Part shown: one piece after another, positions 49,317 to 58,187 of the stretch
How the letters are laid out: every line of letters begins with the position of its first letter
How positions within the stretch are numbered: position 1 is the stretch's first letter
Source of the DNA: Colwellia sp. PAMC 21821
Lineage (GTDB): Bacteria > Pseudomonadota > Gammaproteobacteria > Enterobacterales > Alteromonadaceae
DNA: 64,000 nucleotides
Assembly (NCBI RefSeq): GCF_002077175.1
Contig: NZ_CP014943.1
Location: forward strand, 310,001 to 374,000
Reading direction: 5' to 3'
The notes under the pieces: model-generated
What the model was told of the DNA's origin: nothing
What the model saw: the letters and a program-made list of their open reading frames with translations, nothing else
The model's database searches: none
Made by a program: the position numbers and the translations under genes

Positions 49317-49649
49317 ATGGCGTTTGTAGTAACTGATAATTGTATTCAATGTAAATACACAGATTGTGTCGCAGTTTGCCCTGCCGATGCCTTTCATCAA
49401 GGACCCAATTTTTTAGTCATTAACCCTGACTCATGTATTGATTGCGACTTGTGCCCTGTTGAATGCCCCGCCGACGCTATTTATGAAGAAAGTGAAGTGC
49501 CTGAGAGTCAAAAAGACTTTATTGAACTTAACGCCGAACTTGCTAAAACATGGCCCGTAATCACCGACGTTATTCCTGCTCCTGCTGATGCAGACCAATG
49601 GGATGGTGTGCCCAATAAAATTGAAAATTTAATTATTGATATCGAATAG
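49317..49649 (+). CDS. fdxA: Seven-iron ferredoxin
   Basis: A 110-residue ferredoxin of the FdxA type. [20 protein letters not shown] and [17 protein letters not shown] carry the cysteines for one 3Fe-4S and one 4Fe-4S cluster. The C-terminal extension ([18 protein letters not shown]) is typical of the family. Monocistronic electron carrier in the cytoplasm. Confidence 0.96.
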   Translation: MAFVVTDNCIQCKYTDCVAVCPADAFHQGPNFLVINPDSCIDCDLCPVECPADAIYEESEVPESQKDFIELNAELAKTWPVITDVIPAPADADQWDGVPNKIENLIIDIE

Positions 49650-49759
49650 TTAAATAGCGCTCCATTTAGCCTTGTTTAAGCAAGATTACGTCATTATTAC
49701 GTTTATTTCTCATCCTCTACTATAATTGCTAATTAGTGCAGCCTGGTGGGTACGTGAAC

Positions 49760-50626
49760 ATGTGGCAAAATATTGAACGAGATATATCACAAGTAATAGG
49801 TGAAGAATTTAACATTAAGCATAAACAATTAGTCACTGGTGGTGACATAAATTTATGCTATTGGTTAAGTGATTATCAGCACAATTATTTTATAAAACTA
49901 AACGATAAGTCTCGGCTGCAACAATTTGAAACCGAGGCATACTCTTTAGAAAAAATTAAACAGCTTAATACCATTGCATGCCCAAACGTTATCACCACAG
50001 GTACAACGTTAGACAAAAGCTATTTAGTTTTAGAATATCTCCCTTTTAATCATACCGGCACTAAAAACTGGTTATTGTTTGGTAGACAACTAGCCAACAT
50101 GCATCAACAATCATCACATGGTCAATTCGGTTGGCAACACGATAATTACATTGGTAATACACAACAACCTAACGACTGGCAAAGTAATTGGCGAACATTT
50201 TTTGCCGAGCAACGCATTGGCTGGCAATTGCAACTGCTTGCTGAAAAATCAATTATTTTAGGTGATATCGAACATATTATTCGAGTCTGTCATGACGCCT
50301 TATTACATCATCAAGTCACCCCTTGTTTAGTGCATGGCGACTTATGGCAAGGCAATATTGGTTTTAGCGATAATAGCGTGTTTATTTATGATCCTGCCTG
50401 TTATTACGGCGATCGTGAAGTTGATCTCGCCATGACAGAATTATTTGGTCAAATGCCAGATGAATTTTATCAAGGCTATCACGAGGTTTACCCGTTAGAA
50501 AACGGCTACGAAAATCGTAAATTAATCTACAACTTTTACCATATACTTAATCATGCAAACTTATTTGGTGGGGTTTATGTTGAACAATCTAAGAGTAACT
50601 TAATTCGAATTTTAGCACTGCATTAA
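49760..50626 (+). CDS. Fructosamine kinase family protein
   Basis: A 288-residue kinase-fold protein of the fructosamine/ketosamine-3-kinase family, which phosphorylates glycated amines and helps deglycate proteins. Motifs: LVTGGDINLCYWL near the start, the catalytic loop LVHGDLWQGNIGF and the metal-binding YDPACYYGDREVDLAM. The ATG at 49760 is chosen over a GTG eight codons upstream. Exact substrate unknown. Confidence 0.93.
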   Translation: MWQNIERDISQVIGEEFNIKHKQLVTGGDINLCYWLSDYQHNYFIKLNDKSRLQQFETEAYSLEKIKQLNTIACPNVITTGTTLDKSYLVLEYLPFNHTGTKNWLLFGRQLANMHQQSSHGQFGWQHDNYIGNTQQPNDWQSNWRTFFAEQRIGWQLQLLAEKSIILGDIEHIIRVCHDALLHHQVTPCLVHGDLWQGNIGFSDNSVFIYDPACYYGDREVDLAMTELFGQMPDEFYQGYHEVYPLENGYENRKLIYNFYHILNHANLFGGVYVEQSKSNLIRILALH

Positions 50627-50772
50627 AGCCAGTAAATGTATCTGATTAGTCATACGCATAGTTGAGTTGAGTTCAGTTGAGTTTAGTTTTTTAATATCTC
50701 AACACTAGCACTTTTATGAAAATTGACCATACTAAAATCTACAGTTCATTCAGTTAAAGTCTAGGAGGCAGC

Positions 50773-50979
50773 ATGCCCCATAAGATTAAAGAACAACGTA
50801 TAAAATGCCCACACTGCGGCCATAATATTCATGTTAGCTTAGACGCCACTGAAGGCGACCAAGATTATTATGAAGAGTGCCCTGCCTGCTGCATGGAAAT
50901 GCATTTGAATTTACATATTGATGAATACCATAAAAAAATTCAATTGGCGGTAGCTAGTGATAATGAGCAGTACTTTTAA
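50773..50979 (+). CDS. CPXCG motif-containing cysteine-rich protein
   Basis: A 68-residue zinc-ribbon-like protein with Cys pairs CPHCG (12-16) and CPACC (36-40), the hallmark of the CPXCG family. A strong ribosome site AGGAGG precedes the ATG. Function unknown; probably metal-binding. Confidence 0.9.
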   Translation: MPHKIKEQRIKCPHCGHNIHVSLDATEGDQDYYEECPACCMEMHLNLHIDEYHKKIQLAVASDNEQYF

Positions 50980-51073
50980 ACCCGTCGTTGTTTAGACAAT
51001 GCGTTAAATGACAATACATTAAATATTAACGCAACGTTAAACGGTCAAAATATACTGCACTATCCTATTAAGG

Positions 51074-51694
51074 TTAATGGTTTAACTTCATGCGCTCAAT
51101 GGTTTCAACAATGGTCATAGTTTGCTGATCAATTTCAATATTAACTTTATCGCCAACAAGCACATGTTGTAAGTTGGTACGCGACAACGTTTCAGGTATT
51201 AAATGTACCGAAAATGTCTCAGCTACTTCAGCGCCTAATGTCAAACTGATGCCATTGATACTAATAAAACCTTTGGCAAAGATATATTTTTGATATTCAG
51301 GCGCTATGGTAAAACTTATCGTGCAATTATCTTGGCTATCAATACGATTAACCACAGTGGCTTGAGTATGAACATGGCCGCTGAGCATATGTCCGCCAAT
51401 TTCATCACCAATTTTTAACGAGCGTTCCACATTAACCATTGTCCCTATTTCAATTTCAGCAAGGTTAGAAACCCGCAACGTTTCATCAATAACATCGAAA
51501 CTTATAAAGCTGCTAGCGTCGTCTAAACGGCCAAATTCAACAGCTGTTAAACAAACGCCATTTATCGAAACGCTAGCGCCAATTTCAAGGTTAACTATAA
51601 GTGAGTTTTCTAACGCGATTTTTAATCTTATCGCATTTTCTTTACTAATTATCGCAATTACTTCAGCTTGTGATTGCACTATACCGGTAAACAT
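51074..51694 (-). CDS. ribE: Riboflavin synthase, alpha subunit
   Basis: A 206-residue enzyme that converts two 6,7-dimethyl-8-ribityllumazine molecules to riboflavin. It has the fixed N terminus MFTGIVQ and two lumazine-binding repeats (about 1-97 and 98-195), each with a G-X-S-X-X-X-X-G-X-X-L-T element (SVSINGVCLTAVEF; ISINGISLTLG). It is divergent from the MATE gene, as in E. coli ribE-mdtK. No FMN riboswitch signature seen upstream. Confidence 0.97.
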   Translation of the reverse strand: MFTGIVQSQAEVIAIISKENAIRLKIALENSLIVNLEIGASVSINGVCLTAVEFGRLDDASSFISFDVIDETLRVSNLAEIEIGTMVNVERSLKIGDEIGGHMLSGHVHTQATVVNRIDSQDNCTISFTIAPEYQKYIFAKGFISINGISLTLGAEVAETFSVHLIPETLSRTNLQHVLVGDKVNIEIDQQTMTIVETIERMKLNH

Positions 51695-51763
51695 ATATTA
51701 TCCAGATAAATACTCTATTTTTTGCTATCTTAGCAAGAATAACCTGATGATATAATTGCCTTG

Positions 51764-53137
51764 ATGAACATTAATCGTTTTTTTTCCAATAGCAAAAATT
51801 TAATGAAATTGGCTTACCCAATTTTAATCGCTCAATTGATCCAAAATTTAATGGGTTTTGCTGACACAGTAATGGCCGGTCGAGTTAGCGCCACTGATAT
51901 GGCAGCGGTTGCCGTTGCCAGTAGTGTTTGGTTACCCTTAATTTTAACCATATCGGGTCTGGTGATGGCACTGGCCAGTATTATTTCGCAACTTTCAGGC
52001 GCAAAGCAGTTTGATGATGTAGCAAAAGCCAGCTACCAAACTGCTTGGATAGCCGTTTTCTTTTCAATAATAATCATTATTCTGTACTACATCGCAACCC
52101 CTATGTTAATAGACTCACTCTCTATGGAGCCTGAGCTAAAAAACCTGATGTTTGACTATTTAGGCTACATTGTTTGGGGCGGCCCGGGCTATTGCTTGTA
52201 TTTAGTATTACGTAATTACTCAGAAGGTTTGTCTTTTACGCGACCAACCATGATCATTAGCATATTAGGTTTGCTGATTAACATTCCGGCCAACTATATT
52301 TTTATTTATGGTGAGTTTGGTATGCCTGCACTAGGTGGTGCCGGTTGTGGTCTTGCAACAGCCCTTGTTTACTGGGTTATGTTTCTCGGCATGCTGGCGT
52401 ATACTTATTACTCAAAACACCTAAAACAAGCACCACTGTATACTAAGTTCTATTGGCCGCAATGGTCAGAAATTAAAATCATATTGGCATTAGGTACACC
52501 GATAGCATTATCTTTACTTTTCGAAGTAAGTCTATTCGCCGCCGTCGCCATAATACTGATACCCTTTGGCGCCAATGTGGTCGCAAGCCACCAAATAGCG
52601 ATTAACTTTTCTGGTCTTGTTTTTATGGTGCCGTTAAGTTTAGCAATGGCTGTCACCATAAAAGTCGGTTTTGAAGTGGGTAATAAAAACCTTGAAAAAG
52701 CAAAAGAGCTTTGCCGATATTCCGTTATTTTGGGACTGATTATTGCGGTAGCAACAGCAGCCGTTACTTTGTTATTCAGTACACAAATTGCAGCTATCTA
52801 TACCACAGATACTGAAGTGCTTGAGCTTGCCGCTGGCTTAATGTTTTTAGCGGCTTTATTTCAGTTTTCAGATGCCATACAAGTTATTTCAGCCGGCGCA
52901 TTACGTGGCTACAAAGACACTAAATCAATTTTGTACATCACCTTCTTCTCCTACTGGATTGTTGGCTTATCTTTCGGCTCAATATTAGGGTTAACCGACT
53001 GGATAGCGCCAGCATCGGGTCCTTATGGTTTCTGGATAGGCTTTATTTCTGGTTTAACTGTGGCAGCAGTGTTGCTGGCTTGGCGATTAAAAGTAGTACA
53101 AAATCGCTTTGACCAACAAGCGGCATTGGCAAGTTAA
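51764..53137 (+). CDS. NorM/MdtK-type MATE multidrug exporter
   Basis: A 457-residue twelve-helix transporter. The N terminus KLAYPILIAQLIQNLMGFADTVMAGRVSATDMAAVA and the second-half EVSLFAAVAIILIPFGANVVASHQIAINFSG are typical of the NorM/MdtK branch of MATE, Na+- or H+-coupled drug exporters. ATG at 51764 is preferred to the TTG just before it. It faces ribE across 69 bases. Confidence 0.95.
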   Translation: MNINRFFSNSKNLMKLAYPILIAQLIQNLMGFADTVMAGRVSATDMAAVAVASSVWLPLILTISGLVMALASIISQLSGAKQFDDVAKASYQTAWIAVFFSIIIIILYYIATPMLIDSLSMEPELKNLMFDYLGYIVWGGPGYCLYLVLRNYSEGLSFTRPTMIISILGLLINIPANYIFIYGEFGMPALGGAGCGLATALVYWVMFLGMLAYTYYSKHLKQAPLYTKFYWPQWSEIKIILALGTPIALSLLFEVSLFAAVAIILIPFGANVVASHQIAINFSGLVFMVPLSLAMAVTIKVGFEVGNKNLEKAKELCRYSVILGLIIAVATAAVTLLFSTQIAAIYTTDTEVLELAAGLMFLAALFQFSDAIQVISAGALRGYKDTKSILYITFFSYWIVGLSFGSILGLTDWIAPASGPYGFWIGFISGLTVAAVLLAWRLKVVQNRFDQQAALAS

Positions 53138-53230
53138 TCGATTTATTGGGCTATGTGTCGCATAAATGAGCAAGTATAATCGCCACTGCTGAATTAATCA
53201 GCAGTTACATCGAGTTTTGTATAAAACTGC

Positions 53231-53259
53231 TTGCACTTGCTAAAACAGATCGCTAACAT
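53231..53259 (+). promoter_or_regulatory. Promoter of tRNA-Val
   Basis: TTGCAC (53231-53236), a 17-base spacer and TAACAT (53254-53259), followed by a GC-rich discriminator (AGCGCCTCG), as for other stable RNA promoters. About 44 bases upstream of the tRNA. Confidence 0.55.
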
Positions 53260-53302
53260 AGCGCCTCGTTGAGTTACTCAACACGTTTTATATAAAACTA
53301 AA

Positions 53303-53379
53303 GCTCGCTTAGCTCAGTTGGTTAGAGTACTTGCATGACATGCAAGGTGTCACTGGTTCGAGTCCAGTAGCGAGCACCA
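53303..53379 (+). tRNA. tRNA-Val (GAC)
   Basis: A 77-base tRNA with encoded CCA. Acceptor GCTCGCT pairs with AGCGAGC, the anticodon stem CTTGC/GCAAG encloses ATGACAT (anticodon GAC), and the T arm is GGTTCGAGTCC. Confidence 0.97.
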
Positions 53380-53405
53380 TATTAGGGTTTACTAAACCCA
53401 AAAAA

Positions 53406-53442
53406 GCCCGAGAGCATTTAATTAAGCTTATCGGGTTTTTTT
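53406..53442 (+). terminator. Terminator after tRNA-Val
   Basis: Stem CCCGA / TCGGG with an inner AGC/GCT pairing across the AT-rich loop, followed by seven T. Confidence 0.75.
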
Positions 53443-53505
53443 ATATCTACTATATTTTATGGCATCGTCATTTTACGCGACTAAAAATAACAATAGGATT
53501 AATAA

Positions 53506-54702
53506 ATGCATACTCTGGCTCAGTTAAAGTCTGGCGAACTCATGGGCATTACGCGTTTAAAATTATCCGAGAACTTAAGCTCATTTCCGATGGAAATTCT
53601 TTCATTAGCAGACAGCTTAGAAATCCTAGATTTATCTGACAACCAATTATCCTCGCTACCAAACGAGTTAACTCAACTCAAAAGTCTTAAAATAATTTTT
53701 GCCTCGAATAACTTATTTGAAGTTTTACCTGAAGTTTTAGGGCAGTGCGAAAATTTAGAAATGGTAGGCTTTAAATCAAACCAAATTAATCAAGTACCTA
53801 CTAACTCATTACCTGCAAAGTTACGTTGGTTAATTTTAACTGATAACTGCATTGAAACATTACCCGACGTTTTAGGAGAACGCCCAAAGCTGCAAAAGTT
53901 GGCGTTAGCTGGAAATAAGTTAACCACACTACCGTTAACCCTAGCGCAATCAACTAACCTTGAGTTAGTGCGTATTTCAGCCAACAATCTGACAGAGTGT
54001 CCAGAGCAATTATTGAACTTACCTAAGCTTGCATGGTTTGCATTTTCAGGTAACCCGTTTAGCCGTTCTAACCTAGAAGTTGCATCAGTTCCATCATTAC
54101 CCTCATCAAGCTTTACCTTACACAATGTGCTTGGACAAGGTGCTTCAGGCGTTATTTCAAGAGCTACTTGGACTAAAAACCAATCGACATTTCCAGATGA
54201 AGTTGCTGTTAAAAAGTTTAAAGGAAAAGTAACTAGTGATGGCTATCCAGAAGATGAATTACAAGCCTGTTTAAAAGTTGGCGATCATCAAAATCTAGTC
54301 CGTTCTTTAGCACAAGTGAACGAGGAAGATTATTTAGCGTTAATCATGAATTTGATACCGAATAACTTTAAAAACTTGGGCTTACCGCCAAACTTCAAAA
54401 CCTGTACCCGTGACACTTTCCCAGCAGGCTTTACCTTAAGCATCGAGCAAACTGATAAAATAGTGACGCAAATGAAAAATGTATTTGAACATTTGCACTC
54501 AAACAAAGTATGTCATGGGGATTTGTACGCCCACAACACCCTGTTTGACGAGGATGCTAATATAATTTTTGGCGACTTTGGCGCAGCCACTATGTATCAC
54601 ATGCTAACTGTTGAGCAGCAAAAATTAATCGAAAAAATTGAACGCCGCGCACTTGCTTATTTTATTGAAGATTTATTAAGTGTTTGTAGTGACCAAGGGT
54701 AA
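53506..54702 (+). CDS. Leucine-rich-repeat protein with C-terminal kinase-like domain
   Basis: A 398-residue soluble protein. Residues about 15-190 form seven to eight leucine-rich repeats of the NQLSSLPNELTQLKSL type. From about 205 a protein-kinase fold follows: Gly loop LGQGASGVISRA, the lysine in DEVAVKKFKG, the catalytic loop HGDLYAHN (His-Gly-Asp in place of His-Arg-Asp) and the metal motif DFG in FGDFGAA. All catalytic residues are present, so it should be active, but the HGD loop is closer to atypical or aminoglycoside-kinase-like enzymes. The domain ends short after the DFG region. Target unknown. Lies 130 bases past tRNA-Val. Confidence 0.88.
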   Translation: MHTLAQLKSGELMGITRLKLSENLSSFPMEILSLADSLEILDLSDNQLSSLPNELTQLKSLKIIFASNNLFEVLPEVLGQCENLEMVGFKSNQINQVPTNSLPAKLRWLILTDNCIETLPDVLGERPKLQKLALAGNKLTTLPLTLAQSTNLELVRISANNLTECPEQLLNLPKLAWFAFSGNPFSRSNLEVASVPSLPSSSFTLHNVLGQGASGVISRATWTKNQSTFPDEVAVKKFKGKVTSDGYPEDELQACLKVGDHQNLVRSLAQVNEEDYLALIMNLIPNNFKNLGLPPNFKTCTRDTFPAGFTLSIEQTDKIVTQMKNVFEHLHSNKVCHGDLYAHNTLFDEDANIIFGDFGAATMYHMLTVEQQKLIEKIERRALAYFIEDLLSVCSDQG

Positions 54703-54892
54703 AGCAGAACGCAGTTTGGAATATAAAGTTACCGAGCAAAAACTTAATTAATTTTGCTGTAAATAAAAACTATTGTGCTTAGTAGCGACTTATAATTAAT
54801 TATAGGTTTACACTAATTGTCATTCGAAATTGTTAATGAGTTATCACACAGCCTTGTTATAATGCGGCAACAATTACTTTATAGAAGACACC

Positions 54893-55369
54893 ATGAACTA
54901 CACCTCAATTGACGAATTAAAAAACGCTTGGGTCTTTAAGCATAATAGTTTACCGATTAGCGATAGCGACAAAGCAAAGATTAAACCTATGGCAAGTAAT
55001 CGTGCAAAGGTACTTTGGGATGGCAGCATTAGTAAACAAGTTGATCACCCTGACTTTTTTAAAAAAGGTGACTGGCCGGAAAACGCAGCGTCGTGGCTAG
55101 ATAATGGCAAGTGGGAAGGTACTTGGGATAGTGAAGAGAGTTTATTACCCGAGATGATTTTAACCCATCTAAAATGGGATAATAATACCGTGGTTTATTA
55201 TTGCAGTGCGAGAGACAATGTTATTGAAACCACCTGGGCGGTATTTCAACGTTGTTGGAAAAACTTTCTGTTTATGGATGATGGTTCAATTTTGATTGGC
55301 AAAAAGCGCAATGAAGCGGTGCAATTCCTCTCAACCGGTTATTTTAAAGTAGGACAAAAGCCAAGTTAA
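54893..55369 (+). CDS. DUF2947 family protein
   Basis: A 158-residue soluble protein with many Trp residues, starting MNYTSIDELKNAWVFKHNSLP and containing CSARDNVIETTWAVFQRCWKNFLFMDDGSIL. It resembles the uncharacterised DUF2947 family of marine gammaproteobacteria (from memory). The ATG follows GAAGACACC; ribosome site is weak. No operon partner. Confidence 0.75.
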   Translation: MNYTSIDELKNAWVFKHNSLPISDSDKAKIKPMASNRAKVLWDGSISKQVDHPDFFKKGDWPENAASWLDNGKWEGTWDSEESLLPEMILTHLKWDNNTVVYYCSARDNVIETTWAVFQRCWKNFLFMDDGSILIGKKRNEAVQFLSTGYFKVGQKPS

Positions 55370-55542
55370 ACTGAGCTGAGTTCAATAAAACATGCCCTTA
55401 GTTACCTTTTTCAGTGTTGTCCTCTTGTAGTCTTCCTGCTTTTCTCCCTGTGAATTATTTTGTTAGTTTTGCAGGGAGGAAATATCAACTTACAACAAAT
55501 TAAATATTTCGATTCCCCCCCTTTAATCTAGTGACAATATTT

Positions 55543-57000
55543 TTATAAAACCATAGCGGCTATCCAACCAAAAGCAATTAACGGTAAGTTGTAGTGAATA
55601 AATGTCGGGACTACACTGTCCCAAATATGATTATGTTGTCCGTCAATATTAAGCCCTGCTGTCGGCCCTAATGTTGAATCAGACGCTGGAGAGCCTGCAT
55701 CACCAAGTGCTGCTGCCGTACCGACTAAAGCGACAATGGCCAGTGGTGAAAAGTTTAATTGTAAGGCAAGCGGAACATAAATGGCGGCAATAATGGGAAT
55801 GGTTGAAAATGACGAACCAATGCCAATGGTAATAAAAAGTCCGACTAATAACATCAAAATAGCGGCAATAGCCTTACTGTCACCCATAATATCGACTGAT
55901 GCTGCGACCAGTGAATTAATGTCACCCGTTGAGCGTAATACTTCAGCAAAACCACCGGCGGCGATCATAATAAAACCAATCATGGCCATCATACGCATGC
56001 CTTGCGTAAAAACATCGTCTGAGTCTTGCCACTTTAAAGAGCCGGTTAATAAGAACACTAAAAAGCCTGCCACACCGCCATAAATCATTGAGTGCGTCAT
56101 AATCTGAATCGTAAAGGCTAAAACAATAGCGATTACAGCTACCGCAACGGTTCTACCGCAATATGGGGTTTCATGATTTTCTTCAATACCTTCTACTTTT
56201 TCCAACTTTTCTAGATCGTATTCACGTTTATTACGATAACTGTAAAAAACCGCAATTAGTAACCCTACTAACATTCCCGATGCAGGAATTAACATTGCTA
56301 CAGCGGCATTAATGCCATCGGTTTGCAGACCACTTTGTTGAATATTGCCCAATAAAATATCATTTAAGAAAATCGCACCAAAACCTACTGGGAAGAACAT
56401 ATAAGGGCTCACCAAACCAAAGGTTAAAATACACGCCACTAACCTACGGTCAATACCCATTTTAGTCATCATAAACAATAAAGGTGGTACTAGAATAGGG
56501 ATAAAAGCGATATGAATAGGCACAATATTTTGCGATGAAAACGCAGCTAACAATAAAAAGGCTAGCACAAAGTATTTAATTTTTCGGGTTTGGCTTTCGC
56601 TAGTTACACCATTAAGTTTTTTGGTGATTTTACTCGCAAACATTGCCGGTAAACCTGACTTAGATATTGTTGCTGCGAATGCGCCAAGCAAGGCATAACT
56701 TAATGCTGTTCTGCCTCCTGAGCCTATGCCGGTATTAAAAGCGTCAATGGTTTCGGTAATATTAAGCCCGCCGACAACGCCAGCAAAAATAGCAGATAAA
56801 AGCAGTGCTACCACTACGTTAACCCTGAGCAAACTTAAACTTAACATGAGTAAAATAGAGACCAGTACGGAATTTAGCATGGCCGAACCTGAGCTCATAT
56901 ATTCATAAATCATGTAAGCAATTGCTATTGATAATATTGATAAAACAACTTTAATCTCTGAGTGCATGAAACTATTGTTTTTAAGCTTAATATTTTCCAT
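55543..57000 (-). CDS. NhaC/YuiF-type transporter (predicted amino acid or Na+/H+ antiporter)
   Basis: A 485-residue membrane protein with about eleven helices, of the Na+/H+ antiporter NhaC superfamily subgroup that includes the predicted histidine transporter YuiF. Typical segments: LLGAFAATISKSGLPAMFASK, FLLLAAFSSQNIVPIHIAFIPILVPPLL, GSSFSTIPIIAAIYVPLAL and GDAGSPASDSTLGPTAGLN. Starts at ATG 57000 after AAAAGG. It lies 39 bases downstream of the 2-oxoglutarate oxygenase gene on the same strand, so the two probably form an operon and the transporter may move that enzyme's amino acid substrate or product. That link is inferred. Confidence 0.85.
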   Translation of the reverse strand: MENIKLKNNSFMHSEIKVVLSILSIAIAYMIYEYMSSGSAMLNSVLVSILLMLSLSLLRVNVVVALLLSAIFAGVVGGLNITETIDAFNTGIGSGGRTALSYALLGAFAATISKSGLPAMFASKITKKLNGVTSESQTRKIKYFVLAFLLLAAFSSQNIVPIHIAFIPILVPPLLFMMTKMGIDRRLVACILTFGLVSPYMFFPVGFGAIFLNDILLGNIQQSGLQTDGINAAVAMLIPASGMLVGLLIAVFYSYRNKREYDLEKLEKVEGIEENHETPYCGRTVAVAVIAIVLAFTIQIMTHSMIYGGVAGFLVFLLTGSLKWQDSDDVFTQGMRMMAMIGFIMIAAGGFAEVLRSTGDINSLVAASVDIMGDSKAIAAILMLLVGLFITIGIGSSFSTIPIIAAIYVPLALQLNFSPLAIVALVGTAAALGDAGSPASDSTLGPTAGLNIDGQHNHIWDSVVPTFIHYNLPLIAFGWIAAMVL

Positions 57001-57039
57001 TGTAATACCTTTTGTTAACGGTCACGTTGCGTTTTATTA

Positions 57040-57813
57040 TTATTTTCCGTAAAAGGTTTTACGCGCTGATGCTGAAAGAGCAACACCAGGTTTGTTGTTA
57101 TAGGCAAGCACCACCATCATTCGGGTAGTATTACCGATAGTAGGAGTGACACGGTGGATAGCATTTCGGCCTCTAAAAAGTACTAATGCACCGGGTTCAA
57201 TTGCTAACATATCAGGAGTAATGTCTCCAGCGAGCACTTTTTCAGCATCAGAAAAGTTCATTTCGCCTTTATCGGCGTCTCTAACATCTCTGACATATTG
57301 AAACTCTCCACCCGCTTCAGGTTTTTGGATCATCAAGGTAGTTGCAAAAGAAGAGTTATCAAAATGCCAACCTAGCTCCTGCCCTTCGCTGGCATAATGA
57401 AGATTAATTGAAGAACAGTCATCATCATAGGAATAAAGCGCCTGTTCATTTAATACTACTTTTAAAAATGAGCGAAAAACGTCACTGTCATATAACGTTC
57501 GAAGTACAGATTCAGCGGATATTTGATCATCCGTAATACAACCTTTGCTTGATATTACCCGTTTGTTTCTAATATGATCTTCAGGGTAACTCGGATCGGC
57601 ATCACTAATATAAATGTTATGCTGCTTGTTAGTAAAAAATGCTAAATGCTTCTTAGCCGCACCTTCAAGTTTAATTTGCTCTAAAGCCTGTGGAGTGATG
57701 AAGTCATCAAGAACAATTGCACCATGACGTTCAAGCGTTTCTTTACATTTTTTTATATAGGTTGGGTCAGTGATCTGATTCGACTTAAGGTTTATAACGT
57801 CTTCAAACTTCAT
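57040..57813 (-). CDS. Fe(II)/2-oxoglutarate oxygenase of the BesD/HalD-like group
   Basis: A 257-residue cupin-fold enzyme. The iron triad is H150-x-D152 in GWHFDNSSF and H220 in IHRVTPT, with R231 placed to bind 2-oxoglutarate. The segment TTLMIQKPEAGGEFQYV and overall length match the BesD/HalD free amino acid halogenases, but those replace the iron-site Asp with Gly to make room for chloride. Here Asp152 is kept, predicting hydroxylation rather than chlorination. ATG at 57813 follows GGAGAG; eight upstream codons are rejected. Co-directional with the NhaC-type transporter. Substrate unknown, probably a free amino acid. Confidence 0.85.
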   Translation of the reverse strand: MKFEDVINLKSNQITDPTYIKKCKETLERHGAIVLDDFITPQALEQIKLEGAAKKHLAFFTNKQHNIYISDADPSYPEDHIRNKRVISSKGCITDDQISAESVLRTLYDSDVFRSFLKVVLNEQALYSYDDDCSSINLHYASEGQELGWHFDNSSFATTLMIQKPEAGGEFQYVRDVRDADKGEMNFSDAEKVLAGDITPDMLAIEPGALVLFRGRNAIHRVTPTIGNTTRMMVVLAYNNKPGVALSASARKTFYGK

Positions 57814-57837
57814 TACTCTCTCCAAAATAAGCTTCAT

Positions 57838-58187
57838 TCGTCTGTCTTATTATGATTTATTAAATAAAACCTGTATTTTATTGTCACTCCATTATCTGGA
57901 CTTATTGCCGAAGCACAATACTAGATTATTGTAATTCACTTTTACTGCTCAGTAATAATAAAGAATTAAACAGATTTCATTTTAAACACAATACGTACCT
58001 ATAAAAGACGTCAAGAAAGTACAAAAATTTCATTTAAAATCAATAACTTTACATCACAGCAAGTTCATTAATCTTCAGCCTATTTTACTCACAAAAAAAG
58101 GGAATTATATTCCCTTTTTAATATTCCACTATAGAAACTTAGTAAGTGCAGTTTTGTTATCGCTAATAATCGCAATAATATGAACGC
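57838..58187. other. Intergenic region upstream of the oxygenase operon
   Basis: AT-rich, no gene. Promoter of the oxygenase operon should lie in the left half; the terminator at 58095-58119 ends the AI-2E gene. No regulator site recognised. Confidence 0.4.
58095..58119 (-). terminator. Terminator of the AI-2E family permease gene
   Basis: Perfect stem AAAAAGGGAAT / ATTCCCTTTTT with a 3-base loop and T runs on both strands, 69 bases past the permease stop. Confidence 0.85.

Noticed and set aside
51695..51763. FMN riboswitch upstream of ribE
   Set aside because: The 69-base gap is too short and lacks the conserved RFN words.
53303..55369. Genomic island integrated at tRNA-Val
   Set aside because: No integrase and no repeat of the tRNA 3' end was found downstream; the tRNA keeps its own promoter and terminator.
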